Both the position numbers and the translations under genes were made by a program. Positions 43,892-54,556 of a stretch of DNA of 64,000 bases are shown here, in pieces (positions within the stretch are counted from its first letter, which is position 1; the number at the start of each line of letters is the position of its first letter). The notes beneath the pieces are model-generated. The model did no database searches. It was not told where the DNA came from and saw nothing but the letters and a program-made list of their open reading frames with translations. The stretch is from an uncultured Marinomonas sp. (GTDB lineage: Bacteria > Pseudomonadota > Gammaproteobacteria > Pseudomonadales > Marinomonadaceae), in the NCBI GenBank assembly GCA_947493575.1, contig CANLRQ010000002.1:124001-188000 (forward strand), written 5' to 3'.

Positions 43892-44872
43892 TTAAGCTAA
43901 CAATCGGCAGCAGCGTTTATTCGGCCTTGCTCTTGGTTGGCTGTTTTTGTAACGTTCCATACTCTGTGTTTGGCCGACGACTCCGTGTGTATGCACTTCA
44001 AACTTTGTCGCAATCTCCATCCAGTTTTCTGAATCGATCCCAAGTCGTTGAAGTATTGGGGACAAGGATAAATCAATTGATCCTCTTTTATTATGCCTCA
44101 CTACCCGACCAGTAAGATCAACAAGTTGCAGGTAGTCAGGCAATTTAAATGAAATACCTTTTGGCGCATTTTTTACATTGCCTTTGCGCTCGTTACCAAC
44201 AAATGGATACAAGGTTTTTGGCTGCTTTCCTTTTTTAGCCGACTCTACCCTCTTTTTGATACTAGTGAATTCTGACGTTTCAGGTGTTGCAGCAATGCTC
44301 GCTCGAATTGGGTTTAAATCGACATACGCCATGCAAGCTAATACAGATGCTTCATCTAGCAAAGCTTGGGATTTAAAACGCCCTTCCCAGAAGCGTCCTG
44401 TACATTCATCCTCAAAATTCGCTTGTCGAGCAATCGGTTCATTTAATTCCCTCATAAACCAGCTAATATCAGACAATCTTTCACGGTAGACTGAAGCCGA
44501 TCTTTCTACTAATTCAATGGCATAAGCAGGCATGACTTCACCACGAGCGAATTGTTGAGTAAACAATGTGCCTTTATGAAGAGAATGCCACCGTCGTAAT
44601 ACTTCGTGTGTAGACCAGTTTTTTGCTTGTTTTTCATCGACATGAAGAACTAAATGAAGGTGGTTGCTCATCACCGAATAAGCACAAATATCAATGGAAA
44701 AAATCTTAGATAAGAACAAGATACGGGCCTCAATCCATCCTCGACGATGTTCAAAACTTTTACCTGTGACTGAATCTTCACCACATAAAAAAGCACGACG
44801 GACGCATCGACTGATGCAGTGATAAAACGGAGTATCAGACAAACTGACTTGTTGGCTTCTGGCCCTTGGCAT
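43892..44872 (-). CDS. IS200-like/REP-associated tyrosine transposase
   Basis: A 326-residue Y1-type single-strand transposase relative. The metal-binding HUH pair is HLHLVLHV (about 70) in YSVMSNHLHLVLHVDEKQA; ACMAYVDLNPIRASIA (about 175) has the conserved Tyr. The N-terminus MPRARSQQVSLSDTPFYHCI is typical of REP-associated (RAYT-like) proteins. It may process DNA at palindromic REP-type hairpins. Nothing like the GTAGGTCG hairpins of 55 kb is beside the gene, so target sites are unknown. Confidence 0.85.
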   Translation of the reverse strand: MPRARSQQVSLSDTPFYHCISRCVRRAFLCGEDSVTGKSFEHRRGWIEARILFLSKIFSIDICAYSVMSNHLHLVLHVDEKQAKNWSTHEVLRRWHSLHKGTLFTQQFARGEVMPAYAIELVERSASVYRERLSDISWFMRELNEPIARQANFEDECTGRFWEGRFKSQALLDEASVLACMAYVDLNPIRASIAATPETSEFTSIKKRVESAKKGKQPKTLYPFVGNERKGNVKNAPKGISFKLPDYLQLVDLTGRVVRHNKRGSIDLSLSPILQRLGIDSENWMEIATKFEVHTHGVVGQTQSMERYKNSQPRARPNKRCCRLLA

Positions 44873-45017
44873 AATTTCTTCCTCATCCTTGAGTTTGGTT
44901 TTTTAGTTTAGACAGTGATTTGAGAAACAACAATAAAGTAATGGGTGTCACATATTATTATCAATAACCACGCCTGCTCTATATTTTTTTGACTCTTAAC
45001 TTATTGAAATATATAAA

Positions 45018-46015
45018 TTAAGTTAATGGGTGTCTTTGATTACTCGTTCCCCAGCATTTAGTCGCAGTTTCATAAGCGTCGTAAAGTGCCTCTGCGGTAT
45101 CAGCTTCTGAGTTATTAGCGTGTTCTATGGCGGCCTCAAAAAGGTTCCATAATGTATCAATGTCATGTTCACCCCGTCGGTATTTGTATCCAAAAAACCA
45201 AGAGCGCTGATTATTAACAACAGGGATACCTTCAAAGGAATTAGGAACAGGCGTTTCAACTTTCAAAAAAGCAGCAAGCTCGCTTGCGATGGCTATTCGG
45301 TTAGCATCGGTAATGCCCCGGTTAAACAGGCCGAAGACGGTAAACGGGCAAATATCACTTAGCAACTCTTTTGTGCCTTCCTTAGGCTGATCTTGAAGGA
45401 CAGAAATGCTTTCAATTTGTTCGGTAAATCGTGGATGGCTGCCATTAAAGAAGCACGATCATCCTTGTAAGTTAATAGCTTGTCGGCAAACTCTTCGTAA
45501 AATTGGGTCCATTTAAAACGCTGTTTATCGACAGGGGTATCACCAAAGCGCTCCTTCCAATAGGGAGCATTGCGAAAACGATCTATATCCTGGGGTTTAT
45601 TATTGAAAGTGAAGTCAATAAGCCCCTCTGTCATCCAATCATCGGGAGAAACGCGCCAAATAGTGCTGCGATTGGTATAGAAATACCATTCATTAACAGG
45701 CTCAAAGCGTGGTTGCCATTCAACGTCGACAAACCGGCCATCGCCATGATTACGGGTAATCACACCAATAGCTTTGATCCCCATTACTGAAACAGTCTGG
45801 CCTTTAGTATCAAAAGGGAGCTCTCGCTTTCTTGTATATGACGATTTAATGGCAATCTTGTCGCCCGGCTGCATACTGCGGACTACATCGAGATATTTAT
45901 CTTCATAGCCATTTTGCCAAACGCCATCGTTGAGAAAACGCTCCGTTTGGTCTTCACTACCTTTGCCGTAGGATGCACCCACAAACCAGAATGAATTAGA
46001 TTTATTTGTTGTCAT
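45018..46015 (-). pseudogene. Frameshifted, truncated McrB-like gene (EVE-like N-terminal domain)
   Basis: Residues 1-200 from ATG 46015 (FWFVGASYGKGSEDQTERFL, DKYLDVVRSMQPGDKIAIKS) are the N-terminal EVE/PUA-like domain of McrB-type AAA ATPases. Near 45395-45405 one base is lost or gained; the homologous sequence LQDQPKEGTKELLSDICPFT continues in another frame and then DANRIAIASELAAFLKV, before breaking off at about 45050. The ATPase domain (normally some 400 more residues) is absent. It was the last gene of the restriction operon, 15 bp after hsdR. Confidence 0.72.
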
Positions 46016-46030
46016 CTATAAAAGCACCCT

Positions 46031-49000
46031 TTATTTCGTCCATGAATTCGACAATGTCTCAGCCTGCTTCAAAATAAGCTCTACAGCTTCAGCGGCTTTG
46101 TCAGGTGGATATTTGTAACGCTGTAAAGTGCGGCGCACGAGTATTTTTAATTTAGCTCGAACACTGTCACGAACTTGCCAATCAACCGTGGTCGATTTTC
46201 TGAGTTTATCTGTGATTTCGACGGCAATCTTTTTAAGGATCTCATCACCAAGTTCACGTACTGCACTTTCGTTGTTGGCTAGAGCATCATAAAACGCGAT
46301 TTCATCTGGATTTAACCCCAGTTCAGCCTCGCGCATCATTTCTTCCTGAAACTCTTTGGCCATTTGAATAAGTTCTTCAATGACCTGAGCTGTTTCAATG
46401 GCGCGGTTATTGTACTTTCTAAGCGTTTCTTGCAAGCGGTCTGCGTATTTCTTCTCTTGCACAACGTTATTACGTGTTTTCGCTTTAATGTCATCCTTGA
46501 GAAGTTTTTCAAGTAACTCAACGGCGAGGTTGCGCTCCGGCATCTGTCGCACGTCTTCTAAAAACTCATCCGATAGCAAACCAATATTGGGCTTGTCCAA
46601 GCCACAAAGTGCGAACACGTCAGCAACGCCTTCGGCGATCACTGCGTTATCTAGGATCTGTTTCAGTGCCGAGTTCTTTTCTTCCTGAGTGCGCTTTCTA
46701 TCTACGCTGGTAAATTTGCTGATGGCGGCCTTAATGGCTGAGTAAAAGGCGATTTCTTTCCTTAACTCTTTAGCCTCATCCAAAGTACTGCATAGTGAGT
46801 ATGATTTTGTTGCCGCCAACACTAAGTCTAAAAAACGCTTTTTACCATCCTCTAAGCCGAGCACATGGTTAGCGGCAGGCACCAAGAGTTTGTGCGCTTG
46901 CGTTTCATACCCCGATATGTTCAAACCATCGGATTTTGGTGTTTTCCCGAACATGCCACGGATAGCATCAATTTTTTCTAAAAGAATGGAAAACGCTTCT
47001 TCTGCATTGAGTGTTGGCTCGCCTTTACCTTTAGAGTCTGTATAGGTTTTCAATGCTTGCTTAAGTTCATTGGCTATTCCGATGTAATCAACAACTAGAC
47101 CGCCTGGCTTATTTTTAAATACGCGGTTAACCCGCGCAATGGCCTGCATCAGGTTATGGCCTTTCATCGGTTTATCCACGTACATAGTGTTACAACAAGG
47201 CGCATCAAACCCCGTTAACCACATATCCCTAACAATGACTAACTTCAGTGGGTCGTTGATATCTTTAAAGCGCTTCTCTAAGCGTTTTTTGGTTTTTTTG
47301 TTATAGATATGGGGTTGCAGAAGTGGCTTGTCCGAAGCAGACCCTGTCATCACAATCTTAATCGCCCCTTTTTCAGGATCATCCGAATGCCATTCAGGAC
47401 GCAATGCAACAATCTCATTATAAAGATGCGCACAGATATCACGACTCATGGCCACTATCATGGCTTTACCATCCATAGTGGCATTGCGTGTCTCAAAGTG
47501 CTCGATCAAGTCAGCTGCAACTTGGCTTAATCTAGGAGTCGCACCAACAAGCTTTTCAAGACGGCTCCATTCCCCCTTAGTTTTCTCACGGTTGCTGACG
47601 TCCTCTTCGTCCTCTACCACTTCATCCACTTGATCGGACAACTCAGCGATTTCAGCATGGTTCAAATCAAGCTTTGCCAAGCGCGATTCATAATAAATAG
47701 GCACGGTTGCACCGTCATCTACTGCATCTTGAATGTCGTAGATAGACACATAACCACCAAATACAGCGCGAGTGTCTTTGTCATCGATTGAAATAGGTGT
47801 ACCAGTAAAACCAATAAAAGAAGCCGACGGTAGCGCATCGCGCATATGCTTAGCATAACCAAACTTATATTGGCCATCGGCACTTAAGGTGGCTTTCAGG
47901 CCATATTGGCTGCGGTGTGCTTCGTCTGAGATAACAACTATATTGTGTCGAGAATTGAGAATTGGATGATGCTTCTCGTCGTCAAGCAGGGCAAACTTTT
48001 GAACGGTGGTAAAAATAATGCCACCCGACTCACGCTCAGCCAGCAATTGGCGCAAGGCATCACGGTTATTGGCTTGCACAGGTGTTTGTTTTAACAGTTC
48101 TACAGCATTGCAGAAGGTCGCATAGAGCTGTCCATCAAGATCATTGCGGTCGGTAACAACAATCAGCGTTGGGTTATTCATAGCCTTTTGCTGAAGCAAC
48201 ATACCGGCATAACAACACATTGAAATACTTTTGCCACTGCCTTGGGTATGCCAAACCACACCTGCTTTTTTACTACCAGGTACCACCTCATCGGCATAGG
48301 TTGCCCGCTTCTCTGTTACGCCATCAATTTGCTGAGCCGCAATGACTGTCGCCTTTACCGCTTCTCGCACGGCATGAAACTGGTGGTAACCGGCAATCTT
48401 TTTAATAATCGCCTCACCGTCTGTTTCAAACAACACGAAAAATCGTATGTAATCCAGCAGTAACTCACGATCAAAAAAACCACGAACCATGGTTTCTAGC
48501 TGCCACTCCAATAGCGGTTTATCATCTTCATTTTTAATGGTACGCCAAGGCATAAAACGCTCTTGGTTGGCGGTGAGAGAGCCTACCCGAGCGGTGTAAC
48601 CATCACTGACAACTAACGCCTCGTTGAAGATGAAAAGGTCTGAGACTTCATCTTTATAGGTTTGCAGCTGATTAAAGGCATCCCAAATATCGGCATTTTC
48701 ATCGCTTGGGCTTTTCAGCTCAAGCACAGCAATCGGTAAGCCGTTGATAAAACAAATGACATCAGGCCGACGTGGCTGTTTAGTGCCAGTAATCGTGAAC
48801 TGATTGACAACTGAAAAGGTGTTGTTGTTTAGGTTATCGAAATCAATGATAAAAGCATGGTCTGCAATTGGCTCGCCATCGTCTTCTTTATATTCAACAG
48901 GAACACCTTCCAATAACAACCGATGAAATGCGCGGTTGTTGGTGATTAAATCCAAACTTTCAGGTTTTAAAACAATCGCTTTAAACTGCTCGTAGCAATG

Positions 49001-49195
49001 CTCAATCTGTACAGCAGGAAGGTGTTTATTGATCGATTCAAATGCAGATCTAAGTTGACCATCCAATACCACTTGCGCGTAGTCATTACGAAGTGGGTTG
49101 TCGCTATCTGGGGCAATGTCGGGGCCGTGCAGAACATCCCAGCCACCGTCACGGAACCAGTCTAAACAGAGGTTTTCTAGTTGTTCCTCGTTCAT
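46031..49195 (-). CDS. hsdR: Type I restriction enzyme, R (motor/nuclease) subunit
   Basis: A 1054-residue HsdR. N-terminal nuclease domain with the PD-(D/E)xK core [20 protein letters not shown] (about 150-170); helicase motif [13 protein letters not shown]; motif [14 protein letters not shown]; further helicase motifs ([29 protein letters not shown]). It translocates DNA and cuts unmethylated foreign DNA with HsdM and HsdS. Its ATG overlaps the stop of the SIR2 gene (ATGA). All expected motifs are intact, so the enzyme may be active. Confidence 0.95.
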   Translation of the reverse strand: MNEEQLENLCLDWFRDGGWDVLHGPDIAPDSDNPLRNDYAQVVLDGQLRSAFESINKHLPAVQIEHCYEQFKAIVLKPESLDLITNNRAFHRLLLEGVPVEYKEDDGEPIADHAFIIDFDNLNNNTFSVVNQFTITGTKQPRRPDVICFINGLPIAVLELKSPSDENADIWDAFNQLQTYKDEVSDLFIFNEALVVSDGYTARVGSLTANQERFMPWRTIKNEDDKPLLEWQLETMVRGFFDRELLLDYIRFFVLFETDGEAIIKKIAGYHQFHAVREAVKATVIAAQQIDGVTEKRATYADEVVPGSKKAGVVWHTQGSGKSISMCCYAGMLLQQKAMNNPTLIVVTDRNDLDGQLYATFCNAVELLKQTPVQANNRDALRQLLAERESGGIIFTTVQKFALLDDEKHHPILNSRHNIVVISDEAHRSQYGLKATLSADGQYKFGYAKHMRDALPSASFIGFTGTPISIDDKDTRAVFGGYVSIYDIQDAVDDGATVPIYYESRLAKLDLNHAEIAELSDQVDEVVEDEEDVSNREKTKGEWSRLEKLVGATPRLSQVAADLIEHFETRNATMDGKAMIVAMSRDICAHLYNEIVALRPEWHSDDPEKGAIKIVMTGSASDKPLLQPHIYNKKTKKRLEKRFKDINDPLKLVIVRDMWLTGFDAPCCNTMYVDKPMKGHNLMQAIARVNRVFKNKPGGLVVDYIGIANELKQALKTYTDSKGKGEPTLNAEEAFSILLEKIDAIRGMFGKTPKSDGLNISGYETQAHKLLVPAANHVLGLEDGKKRFLDLVLAATKSYSLCSTLDEAKELRKEIAFYSAIKAAISKFTSVDRKRTQEEKNSALKQILDNAVIAEGVADVFALCGLDKPNIGLLSDEFLEDVRQMPERNLAVELLEKLLKDDIKAKTRNNVVQEKKYADRLQETLRKYNNRAIETAQVIEELIQMAKEFQEEMMREAELGLNPDEIAFYDALANNESAVRELGDEILKKIAVEITDKLRKSTTVDWQVRDSVRAKLKILVRRTLQRYKYPPDKAAEAVELILKQAETLSNSWTK

Positions 49196-50223
49196 TGATT
49201 TACTCCCTCTGTGAGTTTTTCCAGTAAGGCTTCTATCGATTCGTCGTGATCATCGGTATACCAAATAGGGTAAATGTTGGCTCGAGCTAACTGTTCAGCC
49301 TTTGAAATCCTCTCGCTTTCATTACTAAGCTTTAAAAATGCATAATGTTTAGGTAAAGATCCCTGCTTTTCTTCTCCTACAATTTCAATCAGTGTCTGAA
49401 TCGTTCTATCGGCCCCTAAGCTACAACCGATAAATAACAGCGTTTTGGTAGAAATGGCCCTTATACACTTCTTAAGCTGGTCATTATCTTTATAGTGCTC
49501 GTTGTACTCACTTAGAGTGAGAATTCTATTTCTGCTGGAGTTTGATTTTCCATGAAGCTTTAAAAGTATATTTTTTTCTTCACCTAAAAGCTTAGGAAGT
49601 TCAACTGCTTCGCTTCCAATAAGAGTATCGGAGAATGGTCGTCCTACAGTTTCATAGCACCTTTTTAACAGGTTGTCGTAATTTGTTGTTATAACAGAGC
49701 TTTTAAACACATATGGCAACAACCTCACTGAACCATTAATCGAGTTATCATGACCAAACTCATTTTCAAGCTCTTCGTTAAACCTTGCCTCACCCATATG
49801 ATTAAAAATATATTGAGCAGCTTCTTCGTATTGCCAAGAAAAAATAAGTTGGTGAAATTGTGATTTGTCGGCGGATGTTTCATCAATGAGTCTATTTAAA
49901 AAATCTGTCCAGCCAGTATAACCGCTTGGCATTGACATGCCTGCGCCAATAAATGGAATAATAGCTCCGCTCACGAATCGTTCTTTCAGGACACGGAACC
50001 GTCTCTCATTGCCATACTTTGACAAGATATCGTTAGCTTTGTCTAACCGTTCTAACTTTTTGTTTTCACACCATTCAGTAAAAACTTCGTTGAATGTGGT
50101 TTCACTGATGTCCTGTAAAATTTGCTGCGGAGTAAACTCAGCTGCTTCAATTATCACTTTGCCTGTTCGCTCATCAATTTCAGCCCTAAGCTGATCTAAA
50201 AACTCCTCCTTCAATAAGTCCAT
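49192..50223 (-). CDS. SIR2-family protein embedded in the restriction operon
   Basis: A 343-residue protein with a SIR2_2-type domain after about 80 leading residues. Motifs: [20 protein letters not shown] (NAD-binding GAGxS), [12 protein letters not shown] (TNYD) and LLKLHGKSN (catalytic His), so the NAD pocket looks complete. In phage defence, SIR2-family proteins deplete NAD in infected cells. It lies 3 bp after hsdS and overlaps hsdR by 4 bases. This tight coupling suggests it acts with the type I system, perhaps as a second line of defence if restriction fails. That role is inference. Confidence 0.88.
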   Translation of the reverse strand: MDLLKEEFLDQLRAEIDERTGKVIIEAAEFTPQQILQDISETTFNEVFTEWCENKKLERLDKANDILSKYGNERRFRVLKERFVSGAIIPFIGAGMSMPSGYTGWTDFLNRLIDETSADKSQFHQLIFSWQYEEAAQYIFNHMGEARFNEELENEFGHDNSINGSVRLLPYVFKSSVITTNYDNLLKRCYETVGRPFSDTLIGSEAVELPKLLGEEKNILLKLHGKSNSSRNRILTLSEYNEHYKDNDQLKKCIRAISTKTLLFIGCSLGADRTIQTLIEIVGEEKQGSLPKHYAFLKLSNESERISKAEQLARANIYPIWYTDDHDESIEALLEKLTEGVNQ

Positions 50224-50226
50224 TTG

Positions 50227-51624
50227 TTACTCACCACCCTTAAAAAAATTGCCCGATAATAACTTCGGTAGTAACAAATCTCTTACAGAAGAAAGTGATT
50301 CTGATTGAAGTACATTGCTGTGCACAAAATTATATATTTCAGAAATATGAACGCTAAAAGCGTTGATAATACTGTTGGCTGGAACAATTGCTGGTATTGG
50401 TTTGAAGTTGGATTTACTAATTTCAGCAAAGGTAGTTCCACTAGCTCTTTGTTTAATTTCTTCCATATTGTGTTCACACCAAAGCAACACATACTCAGGA
50501 GATAACCTCCCTTCACATTTCATGGCAATATAACCTTGGTTTATTGCCACAGGTATTTTTGCCAATGCTAAATAACCTACAGGGGCTCTTGATGACATTA
50601 ATACAGTGTTTTCACAAAGAAGTCCTGAGCTGATTTTTTTGAGCCCTAATTCAGTAATCTTTCTATCCGTATTAGTTAGCACTTTGCAGTTCAAGCCGGA
50701 CATATCTTTAGGCGTAGTCCAGTGAATAGTGCCGTCTTCCCAAAATTCAGTATTCTTAGTTGATGGAGTTCCACCGCCAACCACAATGACTTCATTACCG
50801 ATTTCTGAAACCTCCCACCCCTCTGGTATCTCCCCAAGCTCTGACTCTTGCATTGCCGCAGGAAACAGGGCGGCGGTTTGGGCGAGTTTGTTAAATGCCT
50901 CGGGATTGCTGGTTTTTAAGCTGTTCAGTTCATCAAGGGTTTTGGCAGAAATAACACCCATGGCAGCCAGTTCTGCATCGTCAGCGCTCCCACCCGAAGC
51001 TAGGGTTTCAATCTTGGCTTTGACGGGATCAAAATCGACAAACCAGCTTTTAAATATGGCTTGCGCTGTTTGCTCTAAGGTTTGGTTTATTTTGCTATTT
51101 AGCAAAATCTTATCGCTGATAGATTTGAGAATATTTGATATTCTTTGCTGCTCTTCAAAAGGCGGAACAGGTAGTATTACTTTTCTTAGTTCGCTCTGTT
51201 TAATACCTTTAACCGTAGATCCCGTTGCTCGTGCCTCTAACTGATGTTGGATATAATTACTTTGCACAGCACAAAGCAAATAGTCATTGCTGAGAACACC
51301 CTTTTTTCCTCTAAGCGTTACGATCCTTTGAGCGAGTGCTACATTCGAATCAGTAAGCTGGGCTGCTTCACCAAGAGGTGCTTCAGTAGTTAATACAACA
51401 TCTCCAACTTCAGGAAGCCCCCTAACCATCCATGTTTCGTAGTTATCTTCGGCTATGAACTCCGTAGGTGTTTGTACATAGCCATCTTTCACTATCTTAG
51501 CCGTAACTAACGGAATTCCCGATTCCGTTTTTTTCGGTGTCTTACCTCTATAATCAATTATTACATCCATCACATCTTCAAGAGGACACAACTTCCACGA
51601 ATTAGGAAAAAAATCAGAACTCAT
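50227..51624 (-). CDS. hsdS: Type I restriction enzyme, S (specificity) subunit
   Basis: A 465-residue HsdS with two target-recognition domains (about 10-185 and 265-455), each ending in a conserved helix: KVILPVPPFEEQQRISNILK and a looser version at the end. The repeat between them is the spacer coiled coil. It reads the bipartite DNA site for HsdM and HsdR. I chose ATG 51624 (GGGGA ribosome site); it overlaps hsdM by 11 bases. The site itself cannot be predicted. The Ala/Ser-rich central piece (LASGGSADDAELAAMG) is a known linker feature in such subunits. Confidence 0.92.
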   Translation of the reverse strand: MSSDFFPNSWKLCPLEDVMDVIIDYRGKTPKKTESGIPLVTAKIVKDGYVQTPTEFIAEDNYETWMVRGLPEVGDVVLTTEAPLGEAAQLTDSNVALAQRIVTLRGKKGVLSNDYLLCAVQSNYIQHQLEARATGSTVKGIKQSELRKVILPVPPFEEQQRISNILKSISDKILLNSKINQTLEQTAQAIFKSWFVDFDPVKAKIETLASGGSADDAELAAMGVISAKTLDELNSLKTSNPEAFNKLAQTAALFPAAMQESELGEIPEGWEVSEIGNEVIVVGGGTPSTKNTEFWEDGTIHWTTPKDMSGLNCKVLTNTDRKITELGLKKISSGLLCENTVLMSSRAPVGYLALAKIPVAINQGYIAMKCEGRLSPEYVLLWCEHNMEEIKQRASGTTFAEISKSNFKPIPAIVPANSIINAFSVHISEIYNFVHSNVLQSESLSSVRDLLLPKLLSGNFFKGGE

Positions 51625-53371
51625 AACCAATCCCCGCAAGATTATCCTTAATCGCTTTTTCTAATCGGTCAGATTCTTCAAACTGGGCTTTTAATTGCGC
51701 GGTTAATCGCTGCATTTTGTCGGTGAATGGCTCGCTGTCTTCTTCGGCTTCGGCTGCGCCAACATAGCGCCCTGGCGTTAATACATAATCATGCTTTTGC
51801 ATATCTGCAAGCTTGGCGCTGAAGCAAAAGCCTTTTTCGTCTTCATAACCTGTGCCCGATTGCCAAGCATGGAATGTATCCGCGATTCTTTTAATATCTG
51901 TTGGATCAAAATCGCGTAATACACGATCTTTCATAAAACCGAGGTTACGCGCATCAATAAACAGAGTTTCACCACGGCGGTCACGCTTACCTTTCTGGGT
52001 TGGTGACGTACCCCCTTTTTTGTTTTTGGTTAAAAACCAAATACAGGCAGGTATTTGTGTATTGGTGAATAGCTGCCCTGGCAAAGCAACCATACATTCG
52101 ACTAGGTCTGCCTCAATCAATGCTTTACGGATTTCACCTTCGTTGTTTGCGTTGGAGCTCATCGAACCATTTGAGAGAAGCAAACCCATCGAGCCATTTT
52201 CGTTAAGGTGGTGCAGCATGTGCTGTATCCAACCATAGTTGGCATTACCTTGCGGCGGTGTGCCATATTTCCAGCGAGTATCGCCCTCCAGTTTGGCGTG
52301 CCACCAGTCTTTAATATTAAACGGCGGATTGGCCATTACAAAGTCAGCACGCAGGTCGGGGTGTTGGTCATCTAAGAAGGTATCAGCATTCTTTTTGCCA
52401 AAGTTAAAGTCTATTCCGCGAATTGCCATGTTCATGGCGGCCAACTTCCAAGTCGTCGGGTTGCTCTCTTGACCATAAACAGAAATATGTTTGCGCTGTT
52501 CAGCTGCGTTGTAATGTTTATCAGCGGCATGAGCTTCGATGAACTTGTCGTTACTCACAAAGAAGCCACCCGCACCCATTGCAGGGTCGTAAACTCGGCC
52601 TTGATAAGGCTGAAGCATTTCAACGATCAGTGTAACGATGCTTTTTGGGGTGTAGTATTGGCCGCCTTGTTTGCCTTCGGCTAAAGCGAATTGGCCAAGG
52701 AAGTACTCATAAACGTGGCCCAAAATATCTTTGCTGTGTAGATCGAGCTTTTCGCCGTTGTACTCTGGGTTACGGAAGCTGGTATCAGAGAAGCGGTTAA
52801 TCAACTCAGTAAGATTGTGATTATCTACCTCATAACGGCTGATGCGAGGCAGAACCCCTTTTAGCTTGGGGTTGGCCAGCTTGTCGTCGATTTTATAGGT
52901 TTCGATTGCTTCTAAAGCATTGTCGATTAGTTTAGAAATTGAGCTAAGTTTAAAAACCTCTTTTTCACCATTAGGCCCAGCTGCTTGAATCTCAATTTCT
53001 GTACCAGTAGGCAACGCCGCTGTACTTTTAAGAAATTCCCAGCGTGACTGTTTTGGCACCCAGAAAACGTTTTTCTCTTGGTAATATTCGTGTAGCTCTA
53101 ATTCTGCATTGACCGCATCGTTGTATTCTTCATCAGAGTCGTAATCTTCACGAGGCATGAAGTAAATGTTGTCGTCGCTATCGTCTTGAGTAAACAACTG
53201 ACGTAACTCTTGTTGGCGCTCTTCAAAGGCGTCTGACACGTACTTTAGAAAGATGATCCCTAGCACGACATGCTTATAGTTAGCGGCATCGAGGTTGTTA
53301 CGTAACCGATCGGCTGCTGACCACAACTTCACATCGAGTTCTTTTAAAAACTGCTGTTCTGAATTATTCAT
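51614..53371 (-). CDS. hsdM: Type I restriction enzyme, M (DNA methyltransferase) subunit
   Basis: A 585-residue N6-adenine methyltransferase. The HsdM N-terminal helical domain (about 10-160) precedes the SAM site DPAMGAGGFFV (about 265) and the catalytic NPPF in FVMANPPFNIKDWW (about 350). It protects host DNA and forms the core of the restriction complex. It is 8 bp after the WYL regulator gene, so the two are almost surely cotranscribed. Confidence 0.94.
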   Translation of the reverse strand: MNNSEQQFLKELDVKLWSAADRLRNNLDAANYKHVVLGIIFLKYVSDAFEERQQELRQLFTQDDSDDNIYFMPREDYDSDEEYNDAVNAELELHEYYQEKNVFWVPKQSRWEFLKSTAALPTGTEIEIQAAGPNGEKEVFKLSSISKLIDNALEAIETYKIDDKLANPKLKGVLPRISRYEVDNHNLTELINRFSDTSFRNPEYNGEKLDLHSKDILGHVYEYFLGQFALAEGKQGGQYYTPKSIVTLIVEMLQPYQGRVYDPAMGAGGFFVSNDKFIEAHAADKHYNAAEQRKHISVYGQESNPTTWKLAAMNMAIRGIDFNFGKKNADTFLDDQHPDLRADFVMANPPFNIKDWWHAKLEGDTRWKYGTPPQGNANYGWIQHMLHHLNENGSMGLLLSNGSMSSNANNEGEIRKALIEADLVECMVALPGQLFTNTQIPACIWFLTKNKKGGTSPTQKGKRDRRGETLFIDARNLGFMKDRVLRDFDPTDIKRIADTFHAWQSGTGYEDEKGFCFSAKLADMQKHDYVLTPGRYVGAAEAEEDSEPFTDKMQRLTAQLKAQFEESDRLEKAIKDNLAGIGYEF

Positions 53372-53379
53372 GTTCTTCC

Positions 53380-54360
53380 CTATGCTGTGACGCTATCGAA
53401 ACCAGGCGCAATCGCAAGGTTACCGACACCGTATAAAGTTTGATAATTTTTTAACCATAAATGAAATTCGGGTGTTTTTAGCTGAGCCTCTTTGGAGCAA
53501 TCGACATTCCAAAGCCGAAGCAAGTACCCAGCGGTTGCTGCTCTGATTTCAACCTTCATCACGCCCTCCGTCATACCATAATCCAGCTCAATCGCTTCGC
53601 TATGCTCAATACGAGGATGCGGCACTAACTCCAATTCAACAAATCGGTTCCATTGCCGGTCTTGGGTTTCAAGTTCAGCCTCAGATAACGTAGAGTCTTC
53701 AATCACAACCGCTTCTTTAATTCGGGTCAGTACAAAGTCACGGAACCCATTTGGCGCTCCGCTTGGGCCATGCTTGCGGTCAAAACCACGAACATGCCAA
53801 CGCAGGCCATTGTCCACCAGCGTATGCGGCACAATTTCACGCGTGGTTTCTCCACTCGATAACGATACATAGGTGATACTCAAGGCTTTGCCTTTGTGTA
53901 TGGCCTCGGTGACTTTCGCCACTATCGATAAATTCGGCTTGTTAAGGTGATAAGGCGCTTCACAAGCAAGGGGTGGTTTTACCTTTCCAGTAAAGCCATC
54001 GCCGTACCCTTGGCTAATCGTCGCCAGTGTTCTCACAACGTCGTAGTCGAACAAGGACTCAAATGCTTCACCGCGCTTGTGCAACTTGAGCTTTTGGTCA
54101 TACTCAATGTTGCCTGGCGCAAGCTCTCTGTACATGGTGAAATCTTTCGTTGCTTGTGCAGCAGCTATGCTGAAGCGATCTACTAAGTCCGCCCGTACCG
54201 CTTCGCCCTTAAATAATAAGGTGAAATCGATGTGGGCAATGCGATCCCTGGTTGCTTGTGGCAACTGCGCTATCTGCGAAAGCCTATCTGGCTTTCCTTT
54301 CGCGCCTTCTTTAGCGAGTGAACTCGCTGGTACCGTTTGTTTCAGACCATCATTTGTCAT
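53380..54360 (-). CDS. WYL-domain transcriptional regulator (BrxR/CapW-like)
   Basis: A 326-residue regulator. An N-terminal winged-helix-like part (about 40-110, ADLVDRFSIAAAQATKDFTM) precedes a WYL domain (about 150-230, ITYVSLSSGETTREIVPHTL and RWHVRGFDRK) and a C-terminal WCX-like part. This arrangement matches BrxR/CapW repressors that control defence operons and respond to nucleotides made in infection. It is first in the restriction operon. Its start overlaps the stop of a small frame upstream. Confidence 0.87.
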   Translation of the reverse strand: MTNDGLKQTVPASSLAKEGAKGKPDRLSQIAQLPQATRDRIAHIDFTLLFKGEAVRADLVDRFSIAAAQATKDFTMYRELAPGNIEYDQKLKLHKRGEAFESLFDYDVVRTLATISQGYGDGFTGKVKPPLACEAPYHLNKPNLSIVAKVTEAIHKGKALSITYVSLSSGETTREIVPHTLVDNGLRWHVRGFDRKHGPSGAPNGFRDFVLTRIKEAVVIEDSTLSEAELETQDRQWNRFVELELVPHPRIEHSEAIELDYGMTEGVMKVEIRAATAGYLLRLWNVDCSKEAQLKTPEFHLWLKNYQTLYGVGNLAIAPGFDSVTA

Positions 54361-54446
54361 GCGTCTTGTTTATCCAATTCAGCCAGTTTCTTAAAACTCT
54401 GTTTATAAAGTAAGGACCGACATCGCGTAATCACATTGAGAGGCAT
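54357..54446 (-). CDS. Possible small leader ORF coupled to the WYL regulator
   Basis: A 29-codon frame MPLNVITRCRSLLYKQSFKK then LAELDKQDA, whose TGA overlaps the ATG of the WYL regulator (ATGA). The frame stays open for six codons further upstream to a stop and reads like coding sequence. It may be a leader peptide or the remnant of a longer gene whose 5' part is gone. I recognise no family. Confidence 0.35.
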   Translation of the reverse strand: MPLNVITRCRSLLYKQSFKKLAELDKQDA

Positions 54447-54491
54447 GGCATAAAGCTGCTCTTTATCCGCAATGACTAATCAATCTCTACT

Positions 54492-54538
54492 GGTTGAAGC
54501 TGGACAGATGACAATAAAACACTGAATAGGCTTCAACC
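54492..54538. promoter_or_regulatory. Inverted repeat upstream of the defence operon
   Basis: GGTTGAAGC (54492-54500) and its complement GCTTCAACC (54530-54538) flank 29 bp. Next to it, ACCTAATTAATTTTATTAGGT (54536-54556) is another small dyad. It is 130-195 bp upstream of the WYL gene, where a BrxR-type operator would be expected. No matching published site is claimed. Confidence 0.35.
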
Positions 54539-54556
54539 TAATTAATTTTATTAGGT

